A stretch of DNA of 40,008 nucleotides from Oscillatoriales cyanobacterium RM2_1_1. GTDB lineage: Bacteria > Cyanobacteriota > Cyanobacteriia > Cyanobacteriales > Microcoleaceae. Of the stretch, positions 1-8,403 are shown one piece after another. The stretch covers positions 1-40,008 of the forward strand of contig JAAURB010000047.1 in NCBI GenBank assembly GCA_012033335.1, read 5' to 3'. The translations under genes were made by a program, and so were the position numbers. The notes under the pieces were generated by a model that did not search any database, had not been told where the DNA came from, and saw only the letters and a list, made by a program, of their open reading frames with translations. Every line of letters starts with the position of its first letter. The stretch's first letter is position 1.

Positions 1-70
1 GTCTACAATAAAATAATAGAAAGGTAGTTGAACCTGCAAATTCAATAAGTTTCCCATTTAATAAGTTTCT

Positions 71-675
71 ATGAATTCCCCCCAATCCATTCCTGAATCG
101 GCTGATTCCCCCAACAAATCTCAGGTTTCTTCAGGCCAGCGCTTGAGAAATTTATTGATTGCTGGGGTGGCGATCGCCTGAGTCTTGCTCTATTTTTGGG
201 GCTAAAAACTGAGGCGACTTCGACTTCCCTACCAGAATTGGCAGAGAATGCCACTCCCTTAGAAGTTGCCTTGGGAAACCAGAAGCCAACATTGATGGAG
301 TTTTATGCGAACTGGTGTACCAGTTGTCAGGCGATGGCCCCTGATATGGCAGCCCTGGAACAGCAATATGGAGAGCAATTCAACCTGGTGATGTTGAATG
401 TGGACAACAGCAAATGGTTGCCGGAGATTTTGCAGTATCGGGTAGATGGGATTCCTCACTTCGTCTTTTTGAATGCCCAGGCTGAACCCACTGCCCAAAC
501 TATTGGTGAGATTCCCCGGAGTTTGATGGCTGAAAATATAGAGGCCATGATCGCCAATCAACCGTTGCCCCATGCTCAAACCACCGGTCAAACTTCTGCC
601 TTTAATCCACCCATTAATCCTGGTGGAAACCGCTCCACCGATCCAAAGGCCCACGGAGCCCAGGTAGTTAATTAA
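71..675 (+). CDS. txlA: TxlA-like membrane-anchored thioredoxin, reading frame broken by one base
   Basis: Thioredoxin-like protein of the TxlA/HCF164 family, which carries reducing equivalents at the thylakoid or plasma membrane and supports cytochrome biogenesis. The natural start is the ATG at 71. It gives a short polar N-terminus and a hydrophobic anchor (LLIAGVAIA), then runs into TGA at 179-181 just after a HIP1 site. The rest (anchor end LSLALFLGL, then the thioredoxin fold with the active site WCTSC and the cis-proline segment GIPHFVF) is in the next frame and stops at 675. One extra base near 176-178 restores a protein of about 201 residues, the usual size. The intact downstream frame alone (from about 196) would lack the anchor. 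Family call is firm; whether the break is real or a sequence error is open. Confidence 0.85.
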
Positions 676-692
676 TCAGGTAGTTAATTAAT
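661..692. repeat. 16-bp tandem duplication at the txlA stop codon
   Basis: CAGGTAGTTAATTAAT occurs twice head to tail (661-676 and 677-692). The first copy contains the last codons and the TAA stop of txlA. Confidence 0.85.
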
Positions 693-1073
693 CAGCAGCT
701 AATCTACCAAGAAACAGGGAATTTAAAAAAATCCCCTGGTTTTCCCAACACAAAGCTTGGATTGAGTGTAGACGAACCCTGAACAAAGAGCCTAGTCCAA
801 TGAGAGGCTTAGCTGTTTAGGGCTGGCATCTCACTGTAATTAATATTCTAAAATTTACGGTTTGAAATAAATAGTCTTTTGTGTAAATCTTGGATGATTT
901 TACTGTAAAGTTTCCGTAAAACTTCGGAGGTCAAGATGTAGTCTTTCAAACTTTTTGCAGGGGAATTGTGAAATCATTGGGTTCGAATTAGACCTATAAT
1001 AAATATCAAAAATTTATCCGAAAATTGCACCGAAAATTTCACAACTGTCAAAGACCCAATATTAAACTGGCCC
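676..1073. other. Intergenic region txlA - pentapeptide gene
   Basis: No coding frame recognised in these 398 bases. It holds the tandem duplication and the hairpin listed separately, an AT-rich stretch, a TATAAT hexamer at 995-1000 without a convincing -35 box, and two inverted repeats: 966-974 with 1036-1044, and 976-982 with 1054-1060. Confidence 0.6.
715..743 (+). terminator. Probable intrinsic terminator of txlA
   Basis: CAGGG (715-719) pairs with CCCTG (734-738). An inner ATTT/AAAT pairing follows one mismatch, with an A-rich loop, then GTTTT. The T tract is short, so the call is moderate. Confidence 0.45.
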
Positions 1074-1604
1074 ATGAACCTCAAGCTTACCCCTCTTCTG
1101 TTCAGTACAATTTTCACTACAACTTTTACTGCAATTGTTCTCACTCTGGGCTGGAGATCAACGGCGATCGCTGAACTTCAAGAAGACTTGCGGCGATTGC
1201 TGAATACAAAACAATGCCAGCAGTGTGATTTGAGCGAAGCCAATTTAGCTGAGGCAGAGCTCAGTGGAGCGGATCTGCTGGGGGCCAACCTGCAAAAGGC
1301 CAATCTCAGTGGAGCCCAATTGCGAGGGGTTGATTTGAGTTCTGCGAATTTAATTGGGGCGGATCTTTCTGGTGCGGATTTGCGAGATGCCAAGCTTCAT
1401 ACCACCAATCTCCGAGAAGCCAACCTGACTGGCGCAGATCTATCCTGGTCGGATTTGTACCAGGCATTCCTAGAGAATGCTCAACTCAAACAGGCTAATC
1501 TATCTAATGCCAATTTGAATAATGCCAGACTAGAAGGGGCGAACTTCTGTGGTGCTATCCTGCCGGATGGAAAGGTAGGGGAATGTCCTGGCAGCCAGAA
1601 CTAA
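1074..1604 (+). CDS. Secreted pentapeptide-repeat protein
   Basis: 176 residues. The first ~33 residues look like a signal peptide (hydrophobic core TTTFTAIVLTLGW, then AIA). A short linker with a CQQC pair leads into tandem A(D/N)LxG-type pentapeptides from about residue 53 to 160 (SEANL, SGADL, LGANL, QKANL and so on), which fold as a right-handed quadrilateral beta-helix. The C-terminal GAxLPDGK-type ending is common in cyanobacterial members. Such proteins are abundant in cyanobacteria and many are lumenal or periplasmic; their molecular role is mostly unknown. Monocistronic: a 400-bp gap lies upstream and convergent radA lies downstream. A bare TATAAT at 995-1000 is a possible -10 box. 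Family assignment is certain; function is not assignable. Confidence 0.9.
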   Translation: MNLKLTPLLFSTIFTTTFTAIVLTLGWRSTAIAELQEDLRRLLNTKQCQQCDLSEANLAEAELSGADLLGANLQKANLSGAQLRGVDLSSANLIGADLSGADLRDAKLHTTNLREANLTGADLSWSDLYQAFLENAQLKQANLSNANLNNARLEGANFCGAILPDGKVGECPGSQN

Positions 1605-1805
1605 AGCTGGGGTTGGATATCTCTCTTTTGCTCAACGCCATGCCGTCAATCACCTGATCCATAACCTGGGTATGGCCCGGTCAGAATCCCTGGAAGAGGT
1701 AACAGTCGAGAGTCTGGCTTTAATTTTAGATATGAATCTGCGCCCGGCGGTGCAACTGACCCAGGCTTTTCTGTCCGGAATGACTGACACTCAAACTTCA
1801 ATGAA

Positions 1806-3425
1806 TCAACCGGTGAATTCACCGGATTCGATAGTATCGGCCTGAGACTCAAGGGTTTCTGGATGGGGAGAAATCGCTGCCACAATCGCATCAAGTACCT
1901 TGCCGACCTGAACGGTTTGGATTTCTAGCCCTAGAGGAATTTGTCCTCGAGGTACGATGGCTCGCTTGAACCCCAATTTTGTTGCCTCCTTCAAGCGCAA
2001 TTCAAGCTGAGAGACCGAGCGCACCTGACCCCCCAATCCTACTTCCCCAATCAGAACCGTGTGAGGATCGACAATTCGGTCTCGGAAGCTAGCCACAATG
2101 GCAATGGCTACCCCCAGATCCACTGCTGGTTCATCCACGTTCAATCCTCCCACTGAAGAGACATAGGCATCTAGCTTGGATAAAGGAATCCCGACTCGTT
2201 TCTCCAGCACGGCCAGAATTTGGAGCAACCGCCCGTGATCAACTCCGGTGGCCGCTCTTCGAGCTGAGCCATAACTGGTGGGGCTGACCAGGGCTTGAAC
2301 CTCTACCACAATCGGACGGGTTCCTTCGACAGACACGACAGTGGCCGTCCCTGGGGCTGACTCTTCCCGACTCCCAAGAAACAACTCTGAAGGGTTGAGA
2401 ACTTCAATCAAGCCTTCAGTCGCCATTTCAAATACACCAATTTCATGGGTGGCCCCAAACCGATTCTTCATGGAGCGCAGCAATCGGTGAGAGGCAAAGC
2501 GATCGCCCTCGAAATACAATACCGTATCCACCAGATGTTCTAGAACCCTTGGCCCTGCCAGGGAGCCATCTTTAGTCACATGACCCACCAGAAATAGGGC
2601 AATATTTTCCCGTTTAGCCACCTGCATCAAGGCCGCCGTACACTCCCGTACCTGGGAGACCGAGCCAGGAGCCGAGGAGAGACCGGCAAAATAAATAGTC
2701 TGAATACTATCAATCATGGCCATTTGGGGCTTGAGGGATTCTAGCTCCCGTAGAATGGCCTCCAAATCAGTCTCCGGCAAGAGATAAAGTTCTGGCTCCA
2801 GTCCAGTAGTATTCAGGGATTCAGGATGATGTCTGGCTAGATTTATAGTTGGGTCAGAAGTGGAGTTAGCCCCCAGAACTGCTCCGTTGAGTGGTGAATC
2901 TGGGTTCTCTCCCAATTGATCCGCTGCTATCCCCAAACCTACTCCTAACCGTTGGGCCCGAAGTTTAATTTGTTGGGCGGATTCCTCGGCGGAGACATAG
3001 AGAATCCGGGTATTCAAGGACAGATAGTTCGCCACTTGCAACAGCAGGGTTGACTTACCAATTCCTGGCTCACCTCCGACCAGGATTAGGGAGCCGGGCA
3101 CAATTCCCCCGCCCAATACCCGATCCAATTCCCCGAACCCGGAAAACCTTCGGGCTTGACCCTGGTCAGAAATTTGAGAGAGTTTACAAGCTGAGAGCGG
3201 TTGACCTAGCGGAAATTCAACTCCGGCGGGGGTTCCGGCGGTGGATTGTAGTCGCTCAACGGTAACGGTACTCCAGGCTGTCCGTTGTAGGGCTGTCGTG
3301 GCGGGGGGCTGCTCCAGCTTTTCCTGCAGGGAATTCCAGGCTTGGCAACTGGGGCAACGACCAAAGTATTGCGGAAAATCGCCGCCGCATTCCTGACAAG
3401 TATAGAATGTACGAGATTTTGGCAT
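1806..3425 (-). CDS. radA: DNA repair protein RadA (Sms)
   Basis: RadA is a RecA-like, DnaB-type branch-migration helicase that processes recombination intermediates. The 539-residue protein has an N-terminal C4 zinc finger (Cys10, Cys13, Cys24, Cys27), a Walker A motif GEPGIGKST (about 118-126), the RadA signature KNRFG, and a C-terminal Lon-protease-like domain (from about 400, with the YVSSVGGL and GEVGLGG segments). It is longer than the ~450 residues usual for E. coli RadA because of a polar insertion at about residues 160-212, between the Walker A region and the next conserved block. The ATG at 3425 starts MPKSRTFYTCQECG, the family N-terminus. It converges on the pentapeptide gene; the stop codon abuts a perfect 16-bp palindrome. 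Confidence 0.96.
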   Translation of the reverse strand: MPKSRTFYTCQECGGDFPQYFGRCPSCQAWNSLQEKLEQPPATTALQRTAWSTVTVERLQSTAGTPAGVEFPLGQPLSACKLSQISDQGQARRFSGFGELDRVLGGGIVPGSLILVGGEPGIGKSTLLLQVANYLSLNTRILYVSAEESAQQIKLRAQRLGVGLGIAADQLGENPDSPLNGAVLGANSTSDPTINLARHHPESLNTTGLEPELYLLPETDLEAILRELESLKPQMAMIDSIQTIYFAGLSSAPGSVSQVRECTAALMQVAKRENIALFLVGHVTKDGSLAGPRVLEHLVDTVLYFEGDRFASHRLLRSMKNRFGATHEIGVFEMATEGLIEVLNPSELFLGSREESAPGTATVVSVEGTRPIVVEVQALVSPTSYGSARRAATGVDHGRLLQILAVLEKRVGIPLSKLDAYVSSVGGLNVDEPAVDLGVAIAIVASFRDRIVDPHTVLIGEVGLGGQVRSVSQLELRLKEATKLGFKRAIVPRGQIPLGLEIQTVQVGKVLDAIVAAISPHPETLESQADTIESGEFTG

Positions 3426-4027
3426 GGTTAGATCAGCAATCGTTCACAGGGTGGGTAGCGAATCTGAAACTCATTTACAAAAATTATCTGTTAGAGACTA
3501 AACTGAGAGAATCCTCAAGGAATCCTTAAAAAAGTCCGCTGAGAGTATTAAGTTCTATAAACTTAGATATCAGTTGGGGTTATGAATTAAATGGAGTGGA
3601 ACAGCGATTTCGACTGTTTTTTTGCAGGTAAGATGCCTGTATCACAAAATTTTGATCTTGATTTTCATCTGATTTGATAGGTGTTTTCTCAAGGCCAGCT
3701 TGATGTCGGTCAAGGTAATCAGCCACCAGAAGGCTCTAACTGTACTAGCTCAAACTTGAGACAATACAAGTCTTGAATTAATATTCTAGACCAATAACTC
3801 TCGAATTGCCGAAAAAGTCATTTCCGAATTTCCCCATGCTGTGACCCAATTGCGTAAAGATGTATTTAATCTTAATGAAACTGGAAGTTCTTTGATTTAA
3901 CCTTAATAATAGGGTAAAAAAATAAGTCGGATTGTCAAAAAAAGTGAAGCGGCTATAATAATATCCTCGCGACATTCACATTACTATCCCCATTCTTTTG
4001 ATTTCGATTTAAGGAGCGCTGAGGCAA
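3426..4027. other. Intergenic region radA - rpaB (divergent)
   Basis: Six hundred bases between divergent genes without a recognisable coding frame. It is AT-rich toward rpaB, with the promoter given separately. The length leaves room for additional regulatory sites or a small RNA, but I see no specific element. Confidence 0.5.
3932..3959 (+). promoter_or_regulatory. Sigma70-type promoter of rpaB
   Basis: TTGTCA at 3932-3937 and TATAAT at 3954-3959 with a 16-bp spacer. Transcription would start near 3966, leaving a leader of about 60 bases before the TTG start. A purine-rich AAGGAG (4011-4016) serves as ribosome binding site. Confidence 0.65.
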
Positions 4028-4762
4028 TTGGAAAATCATAAAGAGAGAATTCTGGTTGTCGATGACGAAGCCAGTATTCGTCGAATTTTAGAAACTCGTT
4101 TGTCAATGATTGGCTATGATGTTGTCACCGCAGCCGATGGCGAAGAAGCCCTCGATACCTTTCGTAAAGCTGACCCAGACCTGGTTGTGCTTGATGTGAT
4201 GATGCCCAAGCTGGATGGGTATGGGGTCTGCCAAGAGCTGCGAAAGGAATCTGATATCCCGATCATTATGCTGACTGCTTTGGGGGATGTGGCGGATCGG
4301 ATCACGGGTTTGGAATTGGGGGCTGATGATTATGTGGTGAAGCCCTTTTCCCCCAAGGAACTAGAAGCTCGAATTCGCTCCGTTCTCAGACGAATTGATA
4401 AAGATGGAACTTCCGGAATTCCCAGTTCCGGGGTGATTCAAGTCAGCAGCATTAGAATCGATACCAATAAACGCCAGGTTTATAAAGGCGATGAACGGAT
4501 TCGGCTCACTGGAATGGAATTTAGCTTGCTAGAACTATTGGTCAGCCGTTCTGGGGAGCCTTTTTCCCGATCAGAGATTTTACAGGAGGTTTGGGGCTAC
4601 ACCCCTGAACGTCATGTCGATACTCGAGTGGTTGATGTGCATATTTCTCGATTACGGGCAAAGCTGGAAGAAGATCCCAGCAATCCAGAATTGATTCTGA
4701 CGGCAAGGGGCACAGGTTATCTTTTTCAGCGGATTATTGAGCCCGGTGAGATTATAGGATAG
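4028..4762 (+). CDS. rpaB: Response regulator RpaB (Ycf27), OmpR family
   Basis: Essential cyanobacterial/plastid regulator of light- and redox-responsive genes, partner of the kinase NblS (Hik33). The 244-residue protein has a receiver domain (acidic pocket Asp12/Asp13, phospho-acceptor Asp56 in VVLDVMMPKLDG, Lys in VVKPFSP) followed by a winged-helix DNA-binding domain (about 135-235, with RLTGMEFSLLELL and a GTGYLF hairpin). The start is TTG at 4028, chosen because the product begins MENHKERILVVDDE as in the family and AAGGAG lies 11 bases upstream. The cofactor-assembly gene follows after 11 bases, suggesting co-transcription. RpaB recognises HLR1 elements; I did not find a convincing one in this window. 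Confidence 0.96.
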   Translation: MENHKERILVVDDEASIRRILETRLSMIGYDVVTAADGEEALDTFRKADPDLVVLDVMMPKLDGYGVCQELRKESDIPIIMLTALGDVADRITGLELGADDYVVKPFSPKELEARIRSVLRRIDKDGTSGIPSSGVIQVSSIRIDTNKRQVYKGDERIRLTGMEFSLLELLVSRSGEPFSRSEILQEVWGYTPERHVDTRVVDVHISRLRAKLEEDPSNPELILTARGTGYLFQRIIEPGEIIG

Positions 4763-4773
4763 GGGCTAGGATT

Positions 4774-5412
4774 GTGGCTAGATCTGATCCCAATCGCATC
4801 CTCAGACTGCTGCCTTTGGTGGCTGGGGGACTCGGCGGAACGTTGTTGCTGATCAATCGGATGTTGACTCCCCAGGTGTTTGACTCTCAAGCCCGTTCAG
4901 ATGCTTTGGGGGTGATTTTGAGCGCCCTATTGATTCTGGTGGGTTTGATCTGGCAGCAGGTTCAGCCCCGGCTCCCCGACGCTGTCGAACTTGCAGGGGA
5001 GTCAGGCTTTATGCTAGCTCCTGAATTACCAGAGTCAGTCAAAACTGAATTAGCCTGGGCTTCCCATGCTCTACTGACCAATACTGTTACCCGTTCAATT
5101 GTGTTGCTCTATGATGGTCAGGTTTTGCTTCGTCGAGGCATCCTGGGCAAGCAATCGGAGGTAAAGCCAGGGCCAATTGTCCAGCGGGCTCTACAAACGG
5201 GCAAACCAATCTATCTGGTGAAGCTGGCCCTGTATCCGGGGAAAATCGAGTTTGACTACTTTCCTGAGAATGCCCAGGGGGTGATTTGCCAACCCGTCGG
5301 AGAAAAAGGGATTTTACTGCTGGCAGCTAATGCTCCCCGCAGCTATACCCAACAGGATGAGAACTGGATTGCTGATATTGCCGACAAACTTGCCAACACT
5401 CTGGAGCAATAA
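4774..5412 (+). CDS. Cofactor assembly of complex C subunit B (CCB2/CCB4-like)
   Basis: 212 residues, GTG start. Two N-terminal transmembrane helices (about 10-28 and 43-61, LLPLVAGGLGGTLLLI and LGVILSALLILVGLIW) precede a soluble GAF-like domain with the conserved end NWIADIADKLANTL. This matches the CCB family that attaches haem c(n) (ci) covalently to cytochrome b6 of the cytochrome b6f complex at thylakoids. It sits 11 bases after rpaB, so the light-response regulator and b6f maturation probably share one transcript. I cannot separate CCB2-like from CCB4-like by eye. Confidence 0.8.
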   Translation: MARSDPNRILRLLPLVAGGLGGTLLLINRMLTPQVFDSQARSDALGVILSALLILVGLIWQQVQPRLPDAVELAGESGFMLAPELPESVKTELAWASHALLTNTVTRSIVLLYDGQVLLRRGILGKQSEVKPGPIVQRALQTGKPIYLVKLALYPGKIEFDYFPENAQGVICQPVGEKGILLLAANAPRSYTQQDENWIADIADKLANTLEQ

Positions 5413-5465
5413 AATAATTTCTGACCCTTTTAAGTAGCTTAGCGCCCTTAATAAGAACCACCTGC

Positions 5466-5918
5466 TTAACGTTCCCTGAAACTATCGGGAGCAAACAGAT
5501 CCAAGGGAAAATGGCCGTAAATACCGTTCACAGCTTCAGGGGTCTCAGGGCTGGATTGATAAGATACCAACACTCCGCGATAGGACTCCAGATAGGAACT
5601 GGCATAAAACGACTGAGATAGTCCATTGAACTTGAGGTAAACTGCCCCTTCTATTGGTGGAATAGGACGGTAGTCTAGAGGAACCGAAAAGTTGAATGCC
5701 GTTAGATACTGACTGAGAGTGGTGGTCGCCTCCCCAAGAGAATCAGCACAAATCCCTAGCATCTGGTAATCGGACGCTTGAACCAGAATCAATAACCCTT
5801 GGCGAACCTGAATCGCTTTCTCTAAAGACAATGTAGGTTGCGTCTCTAGACAATTAAACTCCGTCAGCAGGTTCTGAGCTAAAGCAACGGTGGATAAGGG
5901 AGGCTTGAAAATAGACAT
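5466..5918 (-). CDS. DUF1824 family protein
   Basis: 150 residues, soluble, no signal peptide. The sequence (LTEFNCLETQPTLSLEKA near the N-terminus, YKP-like YRPIPPIEG and YLKFN segments, YRGVLVSYQS, and the C-terminal YGHFPLDLFA) fits the cyanobacterial DUF1824 family, whose function is unknown. It lies just downstream of another minus-strand gene, with a strong hairpin in the 46-bp gap that probably separates or attenuates the two. It is convergent with the CCB gene. Confidence 0.75.
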   Translation of the reverse strand: MSIFKPPLSTVALAQNLLTEFNCLETQPTLSLEKAIQVRQGLLILVQASDYQMLGICADSLGEATTTLSQYLTAFNFSVPLDYRPIPPIEGAVYLKFNGLSQSFYASSYLESYRGVLVSYQSSPETPEAVNGIYGHFPLDLFAPDSFRER

Positions 5919-5931
5919 GCTTAAACTTTAA

Positions 5932-5952
5932 GGGGCGGTTCTAGACCGCCCC
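5932..5952 (-). terminator. Hairpin between two minus-strand genes
   Basis: GGGGCGGT (5932-5939) and ACCGCCCC (5945-5952) form a perfect 8-bp stem with a 5-base loop. On the minus strand it is followed by TTAAAGTTT and then by the ATG of the DUF1824 gene. It can act as terminator of the 5965-6321 gene or as attenuator for DUF1824. Confidence 0.6.
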
Positions 5953-5964
5953 AATATACTACCA

Positions 5965-6321
5965 CTAAGCAAGATTCAGTTCTCCTCGTTGACTAGACCT
6001 GTGAAGCAAGACCGTGACAGGGGAGACTCGTTCTCGAACCTGAGAGGTTGGAGAGGCTTTCTCTTCTGTGGATTGCTCGGACTGCTGACCAGAAACTAGC
6101 ATGGAGTCCTCAGGTCGTACCCACATTTTGCCTTGTTTAAGATCGGCCCGAAGCTGGCAACCTTGCTTCCAGGCATGAAACTTGACGGCGTTCCAGCGGG
6201 GATTGACGGGATATCCAGCAAACCCTGAACGCAGGGCTGGAATGCAAACTTCATCTAGAAGTGTCATCACCTGAATGCCGTCTGAAATTTGAACTGCTTT
6301 CCCTAAGTTTTGCTGTTTCAA
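5965..6321 (-). CDS. Conserved cyanobacterial hypothetical protein
   Basis: 118 residues beginning at TTG (6321). The start is supported by the strong Shine-Dalgarno AAAGGAGGTG, with 10 bases between GGAGG and the start codon. A basic, Trp-containing globular half (about 1-75, with NPRWNAVKFHAWKQG and MWVRPEDSMLV) is followed by a Ser/Glu-rich tail. I do not recognise a named domain. A promoter-like pair lies just upstream on the same strand, and the gene is followed by a hairpin, so it is probably its own unit. Confidence 0.65.
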   Translation of the reverse strand: MKQQNLGKAVQISDGIQVMTLLDEVCIPALRSGFAGYPVNPRWNAVKFHAWKQGCQLRADLKQGKMWVRPEDSMLVSGQQSEQSTEEKASPTSQVRERVSPVTVLLHRSSQRGELNLA

Positions 6322-6656
6322 CTCGACTTCACCTCCTTTAAGTTTTGTCTAGGGCCATGACTAGCATTGTAACGATGCGCTCTACCCTGACACAACCACT
6401 AAACCCTTTATAACGGTCTTTTAACCAGTGGAACTATTCACTAGTTCTCTCTTCAACCCATCAGTAGCCCCTATCCGGAGAGTTAGAAACGGCTACCAAA
6501 AATTTACAAACTAGTCTACAAACTGGAGCAATTAAGACACAAGCTTTACAAATTCTGAATATGCAAAAGGATGAAAGGGAGCCGAGCCCCGGAAACTTCA
6601 GGCTTACTTTACTGAGACCGTTTTAGCAAATATAACGAATTTGTCGATTCCCAAGT
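6322..6656. other. Intergenic region
   Basis: 335 bases between two minus-strand genes. Apart from the promoter-like pair near 6366-6395 I see no gene or clear terminator. Confidence 0.5.
6366..6395 (-). promoter_or_regulatory. Possible promoter of the 5965-6321 gene
   Basis: On the minus strand TTGTGT (6395-6390) and TACAAT (6371-6366) are separated by 18 bases. The position, about 45 bases before the TTG start, is sensible. Confidence 0.4.
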
Positions 6657-7280
6657 TTAAGCACTGGCTTGGGAAAGCTCCTGCCAGCGTTGATGCCAGA
6701 GCTGTGAGGCAGCCTGACTGCCATGAAACTCGTCAAAGGTTTGACTCTGGAGGTCTAGTTCTGGGGCGAGTCGTTCAAGAGACTCAAAACTGCCACAATA
6801 GTCTAGAACCTGCCGCCAGCCTTCCTGCCAATTTTTATAGGCCCGTTGTCGATCTCCCATGAGTTTGAGGCGCTCCTCCTGTCTGGCCTGACGCAGAGCA
6901 ACAATTTTAAGCTGTTCGGCTCGATTTTTCCAGGTGGCACGCCACCGCTCTACGGTGGCGGCATCGTAGTAAGCACCATGGGTGGCCATTTCACCCTGGA
7001 GAACCTCCCCCAAGTGTTCGAGGGCTTGGCGATCGCCACAGGCTTCAATGGCAGCGGTTCCAGATTCTATCCACAGGGGTAAACGCCGGTAACTCATAAA
7101 TTGGCTGCGGCCCCCAAGGGGCTTGACCCAAATCTGAGATTCCCAACAGTCCAGATGGTCAATTTGGCGGGGGGCAATCCTGAGCAATGCGGCCACCTCT
7201 AGCCAAACTCGGGCTAGATGCCATTGATTGGGATCGATGATTCCGGTTGAAAGTAAGTTCTGAGCCATGGTGAACCCCAT
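6657..7280 (-). CDS. Conserved hypothetical protein, helical
   Basis: 207 residues with no signal peptide or membrane segment. It is rich in Trp, Gln and Arg, and the C-terminal half (about 95-180, with RWRATWKNRAEQLKIVALRQ and RQEERLKLMGDRQRAYKNW) looks like long amphipathic helices. I do not recognise a known domain. The frame has two possible starts, ATG at 7280 and ATG at 7268 (MAQNLL); neither has a strong ribosome site, and a GGGG run upstream mildly favours 7268. It is first in genomic order of a minus-strand group with the DUF6473 and glycosyltransferase genes but is separated by ~150 bases, so an operon is uncertain. Confidence 0.6.
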   Translation of the reverse strand: MGFTMAQNLLSTGIIDPNQWHLARVWLEVAALLRIAPRQIDHLDCWESQIWVKPLGGRSQFMSYRRLPLWIESGTAAIEACGDRQALEHLGEVLQGEMATHGAYYDAATVERWRATWKNRAEQLKIVALRQARQEERLKLMGDRQRAYKNWQEGWRQVLDYCGSFESLERLAPELDLQSQTFDEFHGSQAASQLWHQRWQELSQASA

Positions 7281-7428
7281 CTGGATTTCGGACTGGATTA
7301 CGGATTAGTCAGTTCTAGAAATTGCATCCCTGACAAACTATATTTAGTGTTGATTGAGGATTGCTTGCCCATCTTAGCGCCAGATTTGGTTTTTTGTCTA
7401 GCAGCGGATTAATTCAACATCGAGAACC

Positions 7429-8352
7429 TTAAACCCGGATCAGACATTGCTGACAAACCGGGAATAAGGCCGTCGCCCCGTCCCGTTGCATTTCTGGAGA
7501 AAAGTAGTAGTCATTGTAAATCGAGGACTTATCCCCCAAGTCCTCCCGCTCATAGGCCAGATTAATCCCATGGGGTAGCCCGGTGAACCGACTGATTAAC
7601 AGTTGGGGCATTCCTCGGTTAGAGATGCACTCGACATAATGATCAGCATCAGGGCGGATTGCAGCCACCATGTCTGGATTCACCAGTTGCGGAAATTCCC
7701 CGAACAATTTGTAGATGGTTTCGTAGGATTCAGCATAGGCAAGCGATCGCCTGGAAAACCAGAAAAGAATCTTCGGAACCTGAATAGCCTGCAGGAGTTC
7801 CTGGAAGTGTTTTACCCAGTTCAGGCGGGTTTCCTGAATAATCGACCGGATATAAGCCTGATCCTGGTGGGTCAAAAGTGCTTGATAGGCGGGTTCTGAG
7901 CCAATTTTCTGGCCGTCTGATCTGCGGGTCAAGTGTTCTAAACCCCCACTGTCAAATAGGGAGTTGCTTTCACTGCGACCTGACATGATCTGAACCACGG
8001 CAAATTGAGCTCGGTTAATGTGCTCAATCAGTTGAGGATGGTTGAGAAAGAAATAGGGGCCTGCCCCGCCATAACCCAGGTTCAATCCGGGCAGATCCAG
8101 CCATTGTTCTAGCAGCCTTGGATAGGGGCGTTCGCAAAAGCAACCAAAAGTCTGGGCGGCCCCGAGACAGACAAAGTAGTGTCCGGTTGAGAGTTTCTGT
8201 TCTGGATTGATTTCTAAATATGGCTTTGCATCTGACTCCAGGGTTTGCAGTTCTGGCCCCCGAAACACTAGATCCGTCCCTTGCAAAACATAGGAATGAT
8301 AGTTCAGAATCTCCCAATCACGCTGTTGATAATATCCCAGGCCATCTTTCAT
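7429..8352 (-). CDS. DUF6473 family protein (SGNH-hydrolase-like)
   Basis: 307 residues, soluble. It shows the pattern of the DUF6473 family: MKDGLGYYQQRDWEILNY at the N-terminus, FVCLGAAQTFGCFCERPYP (about 73-91), LNLGYGGAGPYFFL, FAVVQIMSGRS, and a C-terminal YNDYYFSPEMQ. The GxxxTFG and GYGGAGP blocks resemble SGNH-type folds, but the catalytic assignment is inference. Such genes tend to lie near glycosyltransferases or sulfotransferases, and here a family 2 glycosyltransferase lies immediately upstream on the same strand. That suggests a role in cell-surface polysaccharide modification. Confidence 0.65.
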   Translation of the reverse strand: MKDGLGYYQQRDWEILNYHSYVLQGTDLVFRGPELQTLESDAKPYLEINPEQKLSTGHYFVCLGAAQTFGCFCERPYPRLLEQWLDLPGLNLGYGGAGPYFFLNHPQLIEHINRAQFAVVQIMSGRSESNSLFDSGGLEHLTRRSDGQKIGSEPAYQALLTHQDQAYIRSIIQETRLNWVKHFQELLQAIQVPKILFWFSRRSLAYAESYETIYKLFGEFPQLVNPDMVAAIRPDADHYVECISNRGMPQLLISRFTGLPHGINLAYEREDLGDKSSIYNDYYFSPEMQRDGATALFPVCQQCLIRV

Positions 8353-8403
8353 AGATTAATTCATACATTGTTAAGTAGGTAGTTGTAATTAATTGTTAAA
8401 TGG

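Noticed and set aside
880-930. HLR1-type RpaB site (repeated TTTAC)
   Set aside because: Two TTTAC-like hexamers occur on the minus strand with an 11-base period and a mismatch; the known element has a 10-base period, so the match is poor in an AT-rich stretch.
1178-1393. Minus-strand frame with repeated SAP units
   Set aside because: Antisense shadow of the pentapeptide repeats.
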